64,000 nucleotides of DNA from Siphonodentalium dalli (GCA_032622095.1 CP136068.1:52818443-52882442); one strand, 5' to 3'. Counted from the first letter of the stretch, positions 20,041 through 32,876 are shown. Numbers and translations: made by a program. The notes: generated by a model from the letters alone, not told the origin.

Positions 20041-23010
20041 TTTAGCTGTGTATACCTATTATCTGTATGATTTCTGATGCTATCCACGGTTGATGAGTAC
20101 TTTTATAGCTGTATGTATTATCTGTATGATTTCTGATGCTATCCACGGTTGATGAGTAATTTAGTTGTATGCATTATCTGTATGATTTCTAATGCTATCC
20201 ATGGTTGATGAGTACTTTAGCTGTATGTATTATCTGTATGATTTCTGATGCTATCCACGTTTGATGAGTACTTTAGCTGTATGTTTTATCTGTATGATTT
20301 CTGATGCTATCCACGGTTGATGAGTAATTTAGTTGTATGCATTATCTGTATGATTTCTGATGTTATCCACGGTTGATGAGTAATTTAGTTGTATGCATTA
20401 TCTGTATGATTTCTGATGTTATCCACGGTTGATGAGTAATTTAGTTGTATGCATTATCTGTATGATTTCTGATGCTATCCACGGTTGATGAGTAATTTAG
20501 TTGTATGCATTATCTGTATGATTTCTGATGCTATCCACGGTTGATGAGTAATTTAGTTGTATGTATTATCTGTATGATTTCTGATGCTATCCACGGTTGA
20601 TGAGTAATTTAGTTGTATGCATTATCTGTATGATTTCTGATGTTATCCACGGTTGATGAGTAATTTAGTTGTATGCATTATCTGTATGATTTCTGATGTT
20701 ATCCACGGTTGATGAGTAATTTAGTTGTATGCATTATCTGTATGATTTCTGATGCTATCCACGGTTGATGAGTAATTTAGTTGTATGCATTATCTGTATG
20801 ATTTCTGATGCTATCCACGGTTGATGAGTACTTTAGCTGTATGTATTATCTGTATGATTTCTGATGCTATCCACGGTTGATGAGTAATTTAGTTGTATGC
20901 ATTATCTGTATGATTTCTGATGTTATCCACGGTTGATGAGTACTTTAGTTGTATGCATTATCTGTATGATTTCTGATGCTATCCACGGTTGATGAGTACT
21001 TTAGCTGTACGTTTTATCTGTATGATTTCTGATGCTATCCACGGTTGATGAGTAATTTAGTTGTATGCATTATCTGTATGATTTCTGATGTTATCCACGG
21101 TTGATGAGTAATTTAGTTGTATGCATTATCTGTATGATTTCTGATGCTATCCACGGTTGATGAGTAATTTAGTTGTATGTATTATCTGTATGATTTCTGA
21201 TGCTATCCACGGTTGATGAGTACTTTAGCTGTATGTATTATCTGTATGATTTCTGATGCTATCCACGGTTGATGAGTAATTTAGTTGTATGCATTATCTG
21301 TATGATTTCTGATGCTATCCACGGTTGATGAGTAATTTAGTTGTATGCATTATCTGTATGATTTCTGATGCTATCCACGGTTGATGAGTACTTTAGCTGT
21401 ACGTTTTATCTGTATGATTTCTGATGCTATCCACGGTTGATGAGTAATTTAGTTGTATGCATTATCTGTATGATTTCTGATGCTATCCACGGTTGATGAG
21501 TAATTTAGTTGTATGCATTATCTGTATGATTTCTGATGCTATCCACGGTTGATGAGTAATTTAGTTGTATGCATTATCTGTATGATTTCTGATGCTATCC
21601 ACGGTTGATGAGTACTTTAGCTGTATGTATTATCTGTATGATTTCTGATGCTATCCACGGTTGATGAGTAATTTAGTTGTATGCATTATCTGTATGATTT
21701 CTGATGCTATCCACGGTTGATGAGTAATTTAGTTGTATGCATTATCTGTATGATTTCTGATGCTATCCACGGTTGATGAGTAATTTAGTTGTATGCATTA
21801 TCTGTATGATTTCTGATGCTATCCACGGTTGATGAGTACTTTAGCTGTATGTATTATCTGTATGATTTCTGATGCTATCCACGGTTGATGAGTAATTTAG
21901 TTGTATGCATTATCTGTATGATTTCTGATGTTATCCACGGTTGATGAGTACTTTAGCTGTATGTATTATCTGTATGATTTCTGATGCTATCCACGGTTGA
22001 TGAGTAATTTAGTTGTATGCATTATCTGTATGATTTCTGATGCTATCCACGGTTGATGAGTACTTTAGCTGTATGTATTATCTGTATGATTTCTGATGCT
22101 ATCCACGGTTGATGAGTAATTTAGTTGTATGCATTATCTGTATGATTTCTGATGCTATCCACGGTTGATGAGTACTTTAGCTGTACGTTTTATCTGTATG
22201 ATTTCTGATGCTATCCACGGTTGATGAGTAATTTAGTTGTATGCATTATCTGTATGATTTCTGATGCTATCTGCGATTGATGAGTACTTTATCTGTACGT
22301 TTTATCTGTATGATTTCTGATGCTATCCACGGTTGATGAGTACTTTATCTGTACGTTTTATCTGTATGATTTCTGATGCTATCCACGGTTGATGAGTACA
22401 TTAGCTGTATGGTTTATATGTATAATTTCTGATGCTATCCACGGTTGATGAGTACATTAGCCGTATGTATTATCTGTATGATTTCTGATGCTACATTGTA
22501 TCCACGGTTGATGAGTACATTAGCTGTATGGTTTATATGTATAATTTCTGATGCTATCCGTGGTTGATGAGTACTTTAGCTGTATGTATTAACAGTATGA
22601 TTTCTGATGCTATCCACGTTTGATAAGTACTTTAGCTGTTTGTATTATCTGTATTATTTCTGATGCTTTTCACAGTTGAGTACATTAGCTGAATGTATTA
22701 TCTTATGATTTCTGATGCTATCCACGGTTGATGAGTACTTTAGCTGTATGCATTATCAGTATGATTTCTGATGCTATCCACGGTTGATGAGTACTTTAGC
22801 TGTATGTTTTATCTTATGATTTCTGATGCTATCCACGGTTGATGAGTACTTTAGCTGTACGTTTTATCTGTATGATTTCTGATGCTATTCACATTTGATA
22901 AGAGTACTTTAGCTGTATGGTTTGTAGGTATAATTTCTGATGCTATTCACAGTTGATTAGAGTACTTTAGCTGTATGTTTTATCTGTATGATTTCTGATG
23001 CTATTCACGG
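20041..23010. repeat. Large minisatellite, 56-bp unit, about 53 copies
   Basis: The unit is ATTATCTGTATGATTTCTGA, TGCTATCCACGGTTGATGAG, TA(A/C)TTTAG(T/C)TGTATG. The 56-bp period is exact across most of the array; divergent copies lie at the ends (20041-20300 and 22260-23010). Linked variants recur: GAGTAAT with TTAGTTGTATGCATT, and GAGTACT with TTAGCTGTATGTATT or TTAGCTGTACGTTTT. Stops occur in every frame, so it is noncoding. It lies in the middle of intron 3. Confidence 0.97.
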
Positions 23011-24504
23011 ATTCTGCTGGGAGAAGTGAGTCATAGCCTTCTTCCTTTCTGTCTTCGCATGAGGCCATGATTCCCTTTCGAAGACAGGTAATAAGTCTGT
23101 GTCAATAATCTCCAGTGCTTATCATGAGAGATTACATCAAGCTGTAGATATGTACCGGGATTATTAATCAGATCATATTGAAGTTATATGTTCATGGAGT
23201 CCAAGCTGCACAGAGTCAACACAACTTGGCACACATCTACCCAGGGCTACTAAACAGTCACATCACATGCTGGGGAGGTTATATTTAGACCCAGCTTTAT
23301 AGTGTTCCCCTACCATTATGCATTTTTTTCCGCAGTGTCTAAGTGCGTCAATTCTACTGAGGATTGTTTCTACCTGTGCAGAGGTGTGAATGTTCGCACA
23401 CCTGTTGATAACTTTCCGTTAGATATTCTGATAACTCTGTGAAATGTAAGTGATATCATATTATTCCCTCTATCTATTTAGAAAGCCTTGGCTATTTATC
23501 TTAATGCCAAGGATACCTAGGCCTGTGTTTGTTTGCTTATGATTTCATTTTATTCAATGGTTTGATCTTTAGTATTGTTATAATTTTAGCTGTGCATATC
23601 TTTCATGTTTGACTGGTGACTCACAGATATGTAGAACTACTTGAGCTTGTAATTTTCTAGATTTTTTCTCTCCTTAATTGTCTTTAATTAAATTGGTCAG
23701 AGACATTGGGAATGTGAAGAGAATTAATTGTAAAAAATATTAGCATGTCTCTTTTCTTACATGTGTTGAACTTTATTTTGGCAAAATAAATGTCATATTG
23801 AAGTTTCATATCATCGGTATGCTACTACTGAATCCAGTAGACTTAAACAAAAATTGGATTTGTCTTTTTGAACTTGAATGGTAGTCTTTAATAATTTTGT
23901 TTGAGCTTATAATTACATATATTATTTTCTATATATATCTTTGGAAAGAACAAGCTTCAAATTGTAGATACCGGTATATCAAAGTTTTTTCGGTCAATTG
24001 ATATTCTATTTCCTCAACCCAAAATATTTTGTCAGCACACTTGTAAATGTATTCTCTACTTTGTCTGTACCGATGACTCCACTCATATTAAATCAGTTTA
24101 TAGTGATTCAAATGCTGATATGCTGCATGGAAGTATAGGAGAAAAAGAGGAAAAGAACAGGATCTTGTTTCAAATTACCTAACAGGTGCTTTTGTACTTA
24201 ACACCTGATTTAAGATATACTTTTGATGTACCCTATATTATTTTTTATTTCAATTAAAGCAGGAATGAAAGACCTATCACAAATGTCTGAAGGCTTAATT
24301 TCCTTTTAAATTAGTGGGTTATGACTTTATATTCTCAATCTTTTAAAACATTCCATGATCCATCACACGTTTGATACCTGTAAGATTAATTCCGCAGTCT
24401 AATGCTTTCTCTCACTTTATTAAACAAGATTTTGCTGACTTTGTCCCTCATCCAGGATATGTAATAGCATAATGCAGCCTCTGTTTAATATAGAGCCATT
24501 AGTG

Positions 24505-24746
24505 TTAACCCTTTGAGTGCCAGGTCCGATTTTTGTATCAACCCATATACCCTGTGCCAATGCATTCTCTTATATATGCGAGTCGACCATAGGTCGCCTC
24601 GCATATATAAGAGAATGCATTGGCTTAACAATTTTTTTTTTTTTTACAATTTTTTACAATTTTAATATATTTTATTATATTCTTTAACAGACTTATCGTG
24701 TAGGTTTAGGGCCGATAATATCGGCCCCTGGCACTCAAAGGGTTAA
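24505..24746 (+). mobile_element. TTAA-MITE family C, with palindromic module
   Basis: The ends are TTAACCCTTTGAGTGCCAGG and CCTGGCACTCAAAGGGTTAA, perfect 20-base inverted repeats including TTAA. One palindromic module of the CGACC-TAT-GGTCG type lies near the left end, after ACCCTGT. The rest is AT-rich, with a GGGCCGATAATATCGGCCC hairpin near the right end. It is piggyBac-like by its TTAA target and CCCTTT ends. It has no coding sequence. Confidence 0.92.
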
Positions 24747-24896
24747 AGAATGCTTGTTTTATAAAGTCATGAGTTTGATTGTATGCTTCTGTAAACAGTC
24801 TACAGACAGATTCTTTCTTTTTGCAATAGTATAAGTACATTCGGTACATACTGTAATAACCAGAAACTCATTCACCCCCATTTTATGACAGGCAGT

Positions 24897-25154
24897 TTAA
24901 CCCTTTCATGTTGGGACCTGCACTGGTGCAACATTAAAGATCCTGTGCCAGAGCATTCTCTTATATATGTGAGTCTCCCATAGGGAGCCTGGCATATATA
25001 AGAGAATCGCTGGTTTGCAAGGTCAAGCTACATATTGTTAGGCCAATGCATACTCTTATATATGCGAGGCTCCCTATGGGATACTCGCATATATATGAGA
25101 ATGCATTGGCCCAGGTCGCAAACTTTCAGGAAGTTCAATTCATGGAAGGGTTAT
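24897..25154 (+). mobile_element. TTAA-MITE family A (double hairpin)
   Basis: The left end is TTAACCCTTTCATGTTGGG and the right end TTCATGGAAGGGTTAT (last base mutated). Two palindromic modules of the CTCCC-TAT-GGGAG type are separated by CAAGGTCAAGCTACATATTGTTAGG. The terminal inverted repeats have a few mismatches. It is noncoding. Confidence 0.88.
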
Positions 25155-25942
25155 TAAAGATCAGGCTGACAGATTTTATGCAAATTCATTGCATCTGATG
25201 ATCGTAGAATAACTATGAATTTTTCAGCAAACTGATTCACTAGCATATTGTATGACTGCCTGATATTTACTTGTCTTGGAGAAGAAAAAAAAACTGTACA
25301 CATTGCCCTGACACCCATGCACACCGTGACTCAGATGGCGTCACTTAAAGTTATGAATATTTATTAAACTGTCAGAATGATATAAGAATTTAACTTTGGA
25401 AACAATATAAATGTTCCCTTTCCGCTGATATTTCATGATATAATACTGCCAGTATGGAAAACTTGAAATGCCATTTGCTCCCCCTCCCCTCTTGATGGAC
25501 TATTTCTTCACGGAATAATTACACTATTGAAATGACTCTGTGACCTGTTGAAGGGCAATTATTCCATGGAATAAAACAGTCTGTTACCAATTAAACACAT
25601 ATTGTATCCATATGTGGCAGTAGTTATGATATTGTTTGCAAAATTATATATGAGGTAAAATAAAATAAACATCCTACACTGTATAATATATTAGTGTTTT
25701 GACTGTTTTCATGCATGCTGAGAATGCTGACATAAAAACCTAATTACCTATGTGGGGCAGGTCAGGTCAATTTTATATGCAAAACATTGAAGTGTATGGT
25801 GTACTTAATGATTTATACCCCCAGGGCCCCTATTGTTCTCTCTTTTGGTCACTGACACATTAATGCCATACTGGTCATCCCCATGTTTACAGTCTAGCTA
25901 CCTTCACCTTTCAGCCTAATTAACATGCAAAAGTATATTTCT

Positions 25943-26157
25943 ATAACCCTTTCATGATGGGAGCTGCACTGGTGCAGCATTAAAGAAATATTGCCAGTGC
26001 ATTCTCTTATATATGCGAGTCTCCCATAAGAGAATGCACTGGCTTACAAGGTCAAGGTAAATATTGTTATCACTATGGGCGACTCACATGTATAATAGAA
26101 TGCATTGGCACAGGGTTTTCGCAAAATTTCAGGAAGCTCCAGTCATGAAAGGGTTAA
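25943..26157 (+). mobile_element. TTAA-MITE family A (second hairpin degraded)
   Basis: It starts ATAACCCTTTCATGATGGGA and ends CAGTCATGAAAGGGTTAA. The first module has lost part of one arm (ATGCGAGTCTCCCATAAGAG), and the second keeps only its right side. It is an aged copy of the 24897 element type. Confidence 0.85.
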
Positions 26158-26272
26158 ATTCCTCCAATATCAAATTGTGAGAGATACCGATATTTCTATG
26201 AGGACAGAAAAATTAGTAAACCTCTTCCCCAATAACATTTTCAACTTTCACCTCTCTGCCTCGTGGTTTCAC

Positions 26273-26537
26273 TCTAACCCTTTCTATACTAAATGGATTC
26301 TTCCACCCAGTTATAAAAACTATACATTGGAATTGTCTATTATTCATTTGGAGGGATGTTCAGGTAATACAATCAGACGACATGCAGACAAAAAGATAAT
26401 ATAGAACAATACAGAAGTGCAGAAGTGGCAATTGCTTTGGTGGGAAATGTTCAGATAATAAGTTCATGTTGAACTTACTATCTGAACATTTTCTAAGGGA
26501 ACTTCAATCTATGAGTATTTAGTATAGAAAGGGTTAC
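26273..26537 (+). mobile_element. TTAA-MITE family B (near full length)
   Basis: It starts CTAACCCTTTCTATACTAAA and ends TTTAGTATAGAAAGGGTTAC. The terminal repeats are inverted over about 18 bases (CCCTTTCTATACTAAAT). It carries internal AATGTTCAGATAATAAGTTC and its inverted complement around a short centre. The outer TTAA is mutated on both sides. It is 265 bp and noncoding. It serves as reference copy for the partial copies in this window. Confidence 0.88.
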
Positions 26538-27461
26538 TAGGATGCTTAACAGTTTTATAGTGTCATTTAATCATGGTCCTCTAGCATAAAAAGAGTTAAA
26601 ATTCTTTAGTCACAATTGTTTTTTTTTCTGAATTGGTTGCTTGCCTTATGAAGTTATGGGAGGCCAGGATTCCCAGGCTGCCAGACTGTATCTTAATAGC
26701 CTGGATACATAACATTTTAATTAGAACAGGTTAACGATTTTATTACATTATCTTATGTTATTAAACCCCCTTGCTACTTTGTATCAACCCAGATCAAATT
26801 TCCTTCTACTAAACATCCTCACAGAGTTTAATAACTTGTTGTGTTGGGAAGTATTTGTAAATTCTTAATTTGCCCATTCTCTGTCCTGAATTTCTCCTGA
26901 AGTTTGGTAAGTAGGTTGTGTTATTCTTTTTCACTTACTATTTTTTTTTCAATAAGAATTCATAGTGTCTGGTTTGTAACAGTTAAATGTATACAATTAA
27001 CAGCTACATGTGTGGAATAATAGAATTCACTAAGTTTTTCATAGAAACTGATAACTTTTGGAAAAGTATTAACACTGATATTGTGAAGACAAAGTTGTCT
27101 GTCTTTGGTTAAACATTTAATATGTTTGTCATCAGTCTGAAACTCTGATCTAAGCATTCTGGTGGTGATCTTTATTATTGCATTGATAGGTGAGGAGTGG
27201 GCAAAAAACCTGTCATTTATTTAATATGGCCTAATAGTTTTCCCCATGCTGTGGTTTAGAAGAACACATGCTCATGAACTACAGAAAAGTTGCCATATTT
27301 TGAACATGACTGTATTTTAGGTAATTATGTAACCACCCTAATTATTGAAGTATGTATGTTCACATTATTATGGCTTTCACCAGGTAACATCATAGGTAAA
27401 GCTCATCAGCAGGTAATACTCATACCTGTAATGTGCTGCGTGACATCGCTCGGAGCTATGG

Positions 27462-27505
27462 TATATATATATATATATATACACACATATATATATACAC
27501 ATGTA
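27462..27505. repeat. (TA)n/(CA)n microsatellite
   Basis: GGTATATATATATATATATA is followed by ACACACATATATATATACAC. It is a simple sequence repeat. Confidence 0.9.
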
Positions 27506-27722
27506 GTCATCAGCTACTGTAAATACCCTCCTGGTCTAGTGAGCTCCTTAAAAATTTATTGTAGATAAAACCGAGCAAGTATGTGCATGTTTTTATTGGG
27601 GAAAGCTTTTAGCAGTAACTATGTAAATAACTTTGTTAAAGTAGCATGTTGATTCGTCAGCTGGTTATTTTAGGTTGAAATAATAATAATGGCTGCAGTT
27701 AATATTGCGCATTCCGTTCACA

Positions 27723-27974
27723 TTACCCCTTTCTATACTCAATACTCATTGATGAGTAGTTGTTCTCTTAGGAAATATTCAGATAATAAGTTTTAAAAAT
27801 GGGCATCTGAACATTTCCCACCAATGAATATGAATCCTTCTGTACTTGTTTTATCTGTTCATCAGTTTGTCGTCTGTTTATATTTCTTGAACATCCCTCC
27901 AGATGAATAATAGATCATTCCAATTTATACTTTATAACTGATAGGAGAATTGATTGGGTAACGAAAATGGTTAA
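27723..27974 (-). mobile_element. TTAA-MITE family B (reverse orientation)
   Basis: It begins (TTAC)CCCTTTCTATACTCAATAC, has the family B internal order in reverse (GAACATCCCTCCAGATGAAT, ATTCCAATTTATACTTTATA) and ends in a degraded AAAATGGTTAA. The central palindrome is partly deleted. Confidence 0.82.
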
Positions 27975-28115
27975 ATTACTTCCAGTGCACTTTGATTGTG
28001 ATTATTATTCTGCATTTGACAGCTCCTTACATAAAAGGTAAATGTATAATGCCATTGTCTTGAAATGTTGAGTTTTCTGAGGACCATAAAAACAATTTAA
28101 AAATAGCCGTGCCTC

Positions 28116-28514
28116 TTAACCCTTTACCCAACAGAAGGGCCCTGTGCCAAATGCATTCTCTTATATATGCGAGTCGACCATAGGTCGCCTCGCATATATA
28201 AGAGAATGCATTGGCTTAACACATTAAAAATTATAAAATTGTTAAAGAATGTAAGAAAAAATGGTAAAAAGTGGTAAAAAAAGTTTTTTTAGGCCAATGC
28301 ATTCTCTTATATATGCGAGGCGACCTATGGTCGACTCGCATATATAAGAGAATGCATTGGCACAGGGCATAACTGTAACTATCACAATGTTGTCAAGGAG
28401 CCGGTTCCAATGATATCCATATTTGTATGGTTCTATTGAGACAGACCGAAGATATTTTAGGCTGTTGAATCTTTATTTGGCTGGTTTTGGCCGGTTTGTT
28501 GGGTAAAGGGTTAA
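28116..28514 (+). mobile_element. TTAA-MITE family D, two palindromic modules
   Basis: The ends are TTAACCCTTTACCCAACA and TGTTGGGTAAAGGGTTAA, perfect inverted repeats of 18 bases including TTAA. Two palindromic modules of the CGACC-TAT-GGTCG type face each other across an AT-rich spacer (about 28220-28290). Both keep the flanks CCTGTGCCAA outward and TTAACA or TTAGGCC inward. This is the only copy of family D in the window. Confidence 0.92.
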
Positions 28515-29395
28515 CACAGCATTATAGCAGGATGAGATAAGCAAGGGTTATATCTGAGGACCTGTCTGCTCATCAGTAAAACTTTCTATGTAACAATCGG
28601 CCAATCAGTGATTGGAGAACCAGTTTGAAAGCTCTCAATATAATAATTAATGTTATACCTTAGTAACATGAAATGACATTTAGGTACAGGTACATATTAA
28701 AGGTTGTCATCATCTGGGGGCCATTTCAATGGATCGTGAGTCACATTTTACCCGAGCTTTCTTGTGCTATAAAATTTCCTACCATTAAATGTCAGGTATG
28801 ACAAATTCAAATGAAGCTGTTCTAATTTCATCCATGTAATCTCAAGTTGCCTTTGAAAAGTCATATTTCATGGTCTGGTTCATGGTGATTGTTCTCGAAC
28901 TGTAAACAGGGGTGTCATATAAATTGCTTTAGCTAACCTCTCTATTATATGATACTGGTTTATAACTGTGTAAGTTATTGATAGCCCCCTGTCACAAATT
29001 TATTCAGCCTTTGAGAAGCTGTATGTAGTTTTATGTTAATTTCAGTATTATTCTTGTCATGTCATCTTTAGGTCATCGCTCACTATTCTTTATAAATGAC
29101 GGGGATTTAATTTTGGTTGTTGGATTTTAATATGAATATCAATGATTACTCTCAGTTTGAGCTGAGAGTTATTTTATGGTTTTAGTTAACCATAATGCAT
29201 GGGTCATTTCCCTCATATTGTATATTGGTTTATACTGCAAGAATCGTACTACCAGTTGAGTTTATCGCCACCCCCCTCAAATCAGGGATGTTTATTTACC
29301 TTTATATATCCCCAAGGTTGAGGTCTGGTGAATGATGCTGTACCCTGAAGAGAGTCTACCTTTTAATAGTTTGCATAGGAAGTTCTCTATCTCCT

Positions 29396-29399
<4 letters not shown>

Positions 29400-29428
<29 letters not shown>
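29400..29428. repeat. C homopolymer, 29 bases
   Basis: An uninterrupted C run. Such a length is unstable in sequencing and assembly, so the true length may differ. Confidence 0.9.
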
Positions 29429-29430
<2 letters not shown>

Positions 29431-29449
29431 ATTGTTGCAGGTTTATTTA

Positions 29450-29648
29450 CATTAATGCCCTAAATAATCGACTCCTTAACCACAGCAGAATTATTGGTTA
29501 TTTTTTAGGATTTAGTCGGAAATATGGCGTGTTGCCATTCATCGAAAAGCTCTCACTGAGTGGCAACAAGCCATATTTTCGACTAAATCCTGAAAAATTG
29601 CCCATAATTCTGCTGTGGTTAAGGAGATGATTATTTAGAGCATTACAC
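29450..29648. mobile_element. TA-flanked palindromic MITE, family E
   Basis: It starts TTACATTAATGCCCTAAATA and ends TTATTTAGAGCATTACACT. The arms include CCACAGCAGAATTATTGG / CATAATTCTGCTGTGG and ATATGGCGTGTTGCCATTCA / its partial complement. The centre is CTCTCACTGAGTGG. The end repeats are more diverged than at 10326. Confidence 0.85.
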
Positions 29649-30013
29649 TACCTCCTAACTTTGACCCTGATCTCATAACAGGGCTATCAACGTTCATTGG
29701 TTTCCTGAAAGGAAGAGATTTTAGCCTAACCTTGTATTTAGTGTATTGACCTTTCATGGGTTAATCATTTAATATGACTATTATGTGGATCATGCATTCT
29801 GGTCCACTCATCTAAAATATACAAAGCACATGGCAGGTGCACTAGGGGGCCTGCAGGGATATTATCCGGATACCTTCAGAGAAAAGCAATAACAAACTCC
29901 AAGATCAAAGAGGCCATGCATGCTAGGACCTGATATATGGGTTCTATAATAAACATTCTCATTCTGTGCTATCCTTCAGATTCATCCCTCTCCATAAACC
30001 TTGCGCCTGCTAA

Positions 30014-30436
30014 TAGTGTGTCTGTCATTTGCAGAATGAGGTCCCCAGAGGGTGAATTAGTGATGCTATCCCGCATGGAGGGCTAGCGTCGCCAAATTCA
30101 CCCTCTGGGAACCTCATTCTGCTATGGGAGACCCAGGATAAGATGGAAGTTCCCAGTTGAAGTTTGTGATGTTCACCCATTAGTCACCTCAATTATGCAA
30201 TAGTCACCTCAATTATGCAATTTATCTGCTGCAAATTAGAGGATATTGAAATTCCCAGAAGGGAAAAAGGAACTAATAATTTAACAATGCTAATTTGAGA
30301 TACTTACCAGAAGATGAGGCCTTTAAGCAGAATGAGGTCCCCAGAGGGTGAATTTGGTGATGCTAGCCCAGTGTGCAAGATAGCATCACTAAATTCACCC
30401 TTTGGGGACCTCATTCTGCAAATGACGGACAAACTA
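30014..30436. mobile_element. MITE family F (complete copy)
   Basis: The outer ends are TAGTGTGTCTGTCATTTGCA and TGCAAATGACGGACAAACTA. Each end has a GCAGAATGAGGTCCCCAGAG ... CTCATTCTGC palindrome (about 30032-30122 and 30330-30420). Between them lies a single-copy core with a small duplication, TAGTCACCTCAATTATGCAA x2 (about 30181). It is noncoding. The superfamily is uncertain. Confidence 0.85.
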
Positions 30437-30942
30437 TTTGCAGACTTGGTAAACCTCAGTCTAAAATGATAAATTATTGCAAACTTAGCCTAAAACAAGG
30501 AAGGTAACTCTAAGAACTTCATGATTCACCATCTGATTCATTCAGGATGGTATTTTGCAATCCATGAAATTTGAGGTGAACTTAAATTCGGTTCAACTTA
30601 TTATAGGTCACCTATTATATAGAATAATGGAATCAACTTCAGCTAAATCTTCTCCATTAATCTGAATTTTTCAATAAAAGACCTGTTGGATTGCTCCTAA
30701 TGATAAAGAGTTGGATTCAGTGGTATCCATTAGAGTCATCCCTCTCCATATTAAAGCCAAAAGAACATTCTGATTAAATTGATCAATTATTGGAACCTTT
30801 AATAGCCTGGAACAAGGAAGGTCACTCTAAATATTTCCTTTGTTTTAGAATCATTCACAAAATTGTTTTGGTAATTTTTTGTCTGAAGAACAGAAAACGA
30901 AACAAGCATCAGGCTTCGCAATCTTAGAAAAATACTAACTTA

Positions 30943-31786
30943 AAGATAGACGGCCTTCGTGGTGTGAATTGCTGTTAAAATAGTCACATTCGCTAAAACT
31001 GCCATAAACAGAAAGAATGTTATATAATAGACAGATTTTGTTATTATACCAATCATAAATATCACATATGTTGCATGTTATTGACACCTTTGCACGCTTT
31101 GTTATGTAAACAAACATCAAAAACATTTCAGAATTTTTTTTTCATAGACAAACACTCGGAACGGCTGGATCGTCCAATGACAATGTTCTGTTTTGCAAAT
31201 ATTAAATTGTTGGTGCCATCAACAATCGCATTCAAATCACATTTTAATCGACCCATTCTACCCGCTATCAGTTCCAAATCCAGCTAATCCACGTTACTTC
31301 ATGATTTGGAAATGATCAGACAGAAACGTGTACATAATATAATTGTTCTCGCAAAGAGGTGAATATTTTTCAATCCAGTTAGTATTTTCTCCTAACCTCT
31401 AGTTAAATTACGTCACACATTTTCTCCTGGCCTATATATGGTAATACATACCAAATAAGTAATTTACTATGATATTTAATATTGTGAGTTGTAGATGCAC
31501 CATATTTTTAATAGGGGTTTTACAACTGACGTATAATGCGCACGAATCTAAATAAGGAAATGATGCAATATCGTGATTCTGCTTATAAACAATCTACCGC
31601 GCTTTTTACGAGAAACTAAACAACAGTCAACCTGTATTTTCTCGGACACATTGGGTGTTTTGTGAATAATATCGCATTATGATCATCACTATGCTATACT
31701 ACTAGTACATTCTTGAGGAAATTATCATAATTTGATAATGTTATTTCTAAATTATAACCTACAACAGAGGCCGCCCGTCCCTGTAA
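30943..31786 (+). mobile_element. Element H, complete copy (about 844 bp)
   Basis: The left end AAGATAGACGGCCTTCGTGG and right end ACAGAGGCCGCCCGTCCCT are imperfect inverted repeats (about 16 bases). A second, truncated copy lies inverted at 3336-4131, which supports the boundaries. No transposase-length frame is present. The superfamily and target duplication are not resolved. Confidence 0.6.
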
Positions 31787-31833
31787 ACTTCGAAATGGAA
31801 ATGCTAATTTCGCTTTGCTTGAATAGAAATGCC

Positions 31834-32100
31834 AACCCTCTCTTGTTCTGGGTACATGTACCTTCAAAAGAAATGACATCATCCCTCTCTTGTTCTGGGT
31901 ACATGTACCTTCATGACAACCCTCTCTTGTTCTGGGTACATGTACCTTCATGACAACCCTCTCTTGTTCTGGGTACATGTACCTTCATGACAACCCTCTC
32001 TTGTTCTGGGTACATGTACCTTCATGACAACCCTCTCTTGTTCTGGGTACATGTACCTTCATGACAACCCTCTCTTGTTCTGGGTACATGTACCTTCAAA
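31834..32100. repeat. Minisatellite, 37-bp unit, about 7 copies
   Basis: The unit is CAACCCTCTCTTGTTCTGGG, TACATGTACCTTCATGA, nearly identical in consecutive copies; the first copies are slightly longer. Each unit contains the 13-base palindrome GGGTACATGTACC. Minus-strand frames with VPRTREG repeats are by-products. Confidence 0.93.
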
Positions 32101-32289
32101 AGTGTTGAGTGTTTCAAATGTTGATGAACTCTCTTTCTCCTCTCTCTCTCTTGGATGGCATATTATATTTCAATTGTTTACTTATTAAGAACAAATAAAC
32201 GAAAACATAACAGGATGTGACTGTTTAAATAAAAAGTTCAAGACTTAGCATCATACAATTTGTAGATCAATCAATTTTATGCACCATAG

Positions 32290-32570
32290 TCCACAGTTGA
32301 ACTTTTTGGCCAGCACTCTCTGCAAAAAAAAAAATGCTGTTCCCTGTCCAGCAGTTTAAAATTCAAAACATATGGAGGGTGGCTGGGACATGGGGGAACC
32401 AGACAATACCATGGCAGTTTGATCAAGCCAATACAAACCCAGATGTGGGGTGTGTGTGTAAGTTGCATGTGTCAGATGGAGGTATAGATATAATAATGTA
32501 CCACTGACTTGCTAAGTACACAAACACCTCCCATGTAACTGTACCTCAATCATCTATGTAGTTTTTGTGA
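32290..32570. repeat. Dispersed direct duplication, copy 1
   Basis: It matches 32877-33170 in the same orientation. Shared blocks include TTTAAAATTCAAAACATAT-like text, CCCAGATGTGGGGTGTGTGT, AGTTGCATGTGT and CACTGACTT(G/A)CTA(A/T)GTACAC. The copies differ by substitutions and small indels, so the duplication is not recent. No element ends were identified. Confidence 0.85.
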
Positions 32571-32876
32571 AGTGAACCTAAATTTTCATGCCATTTTTCT
32601 TACCAATTTCAAAAAGATTATTCCTGTTTAAAATATAAAAAAAACATGGTTTGATGAAATTTTCATTCAATGGCATACAAGTACATGTATATAAGTATAT
32701 TATTCAATATTTCTGAAGTAAAAAATACCAAATACCAAAAACAAAAGTCAAGGGAGCCAAAATCAGAAGACTGTTTATGATATATAAAATAAAAAAAAAA
32801 TTCAATACAATACTTATTACTTGAGGAACTAGTAGGCTATCAGAAAAAAGGCCATCCTTCAATTTCGTGGACTTGT

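Noticed and set aside
20041-23010. CRISPR-like array
   Set aside because: Contiguous 56-bp units with no unique spacers, in an intron of an animal gene. It is a minisatellite.
26105-26404. Open frame starting MAQGFRKISG
   Set aside because: It reads across the end of a family A element and the start of a family B element. The same start peptide appears at other family A copies.
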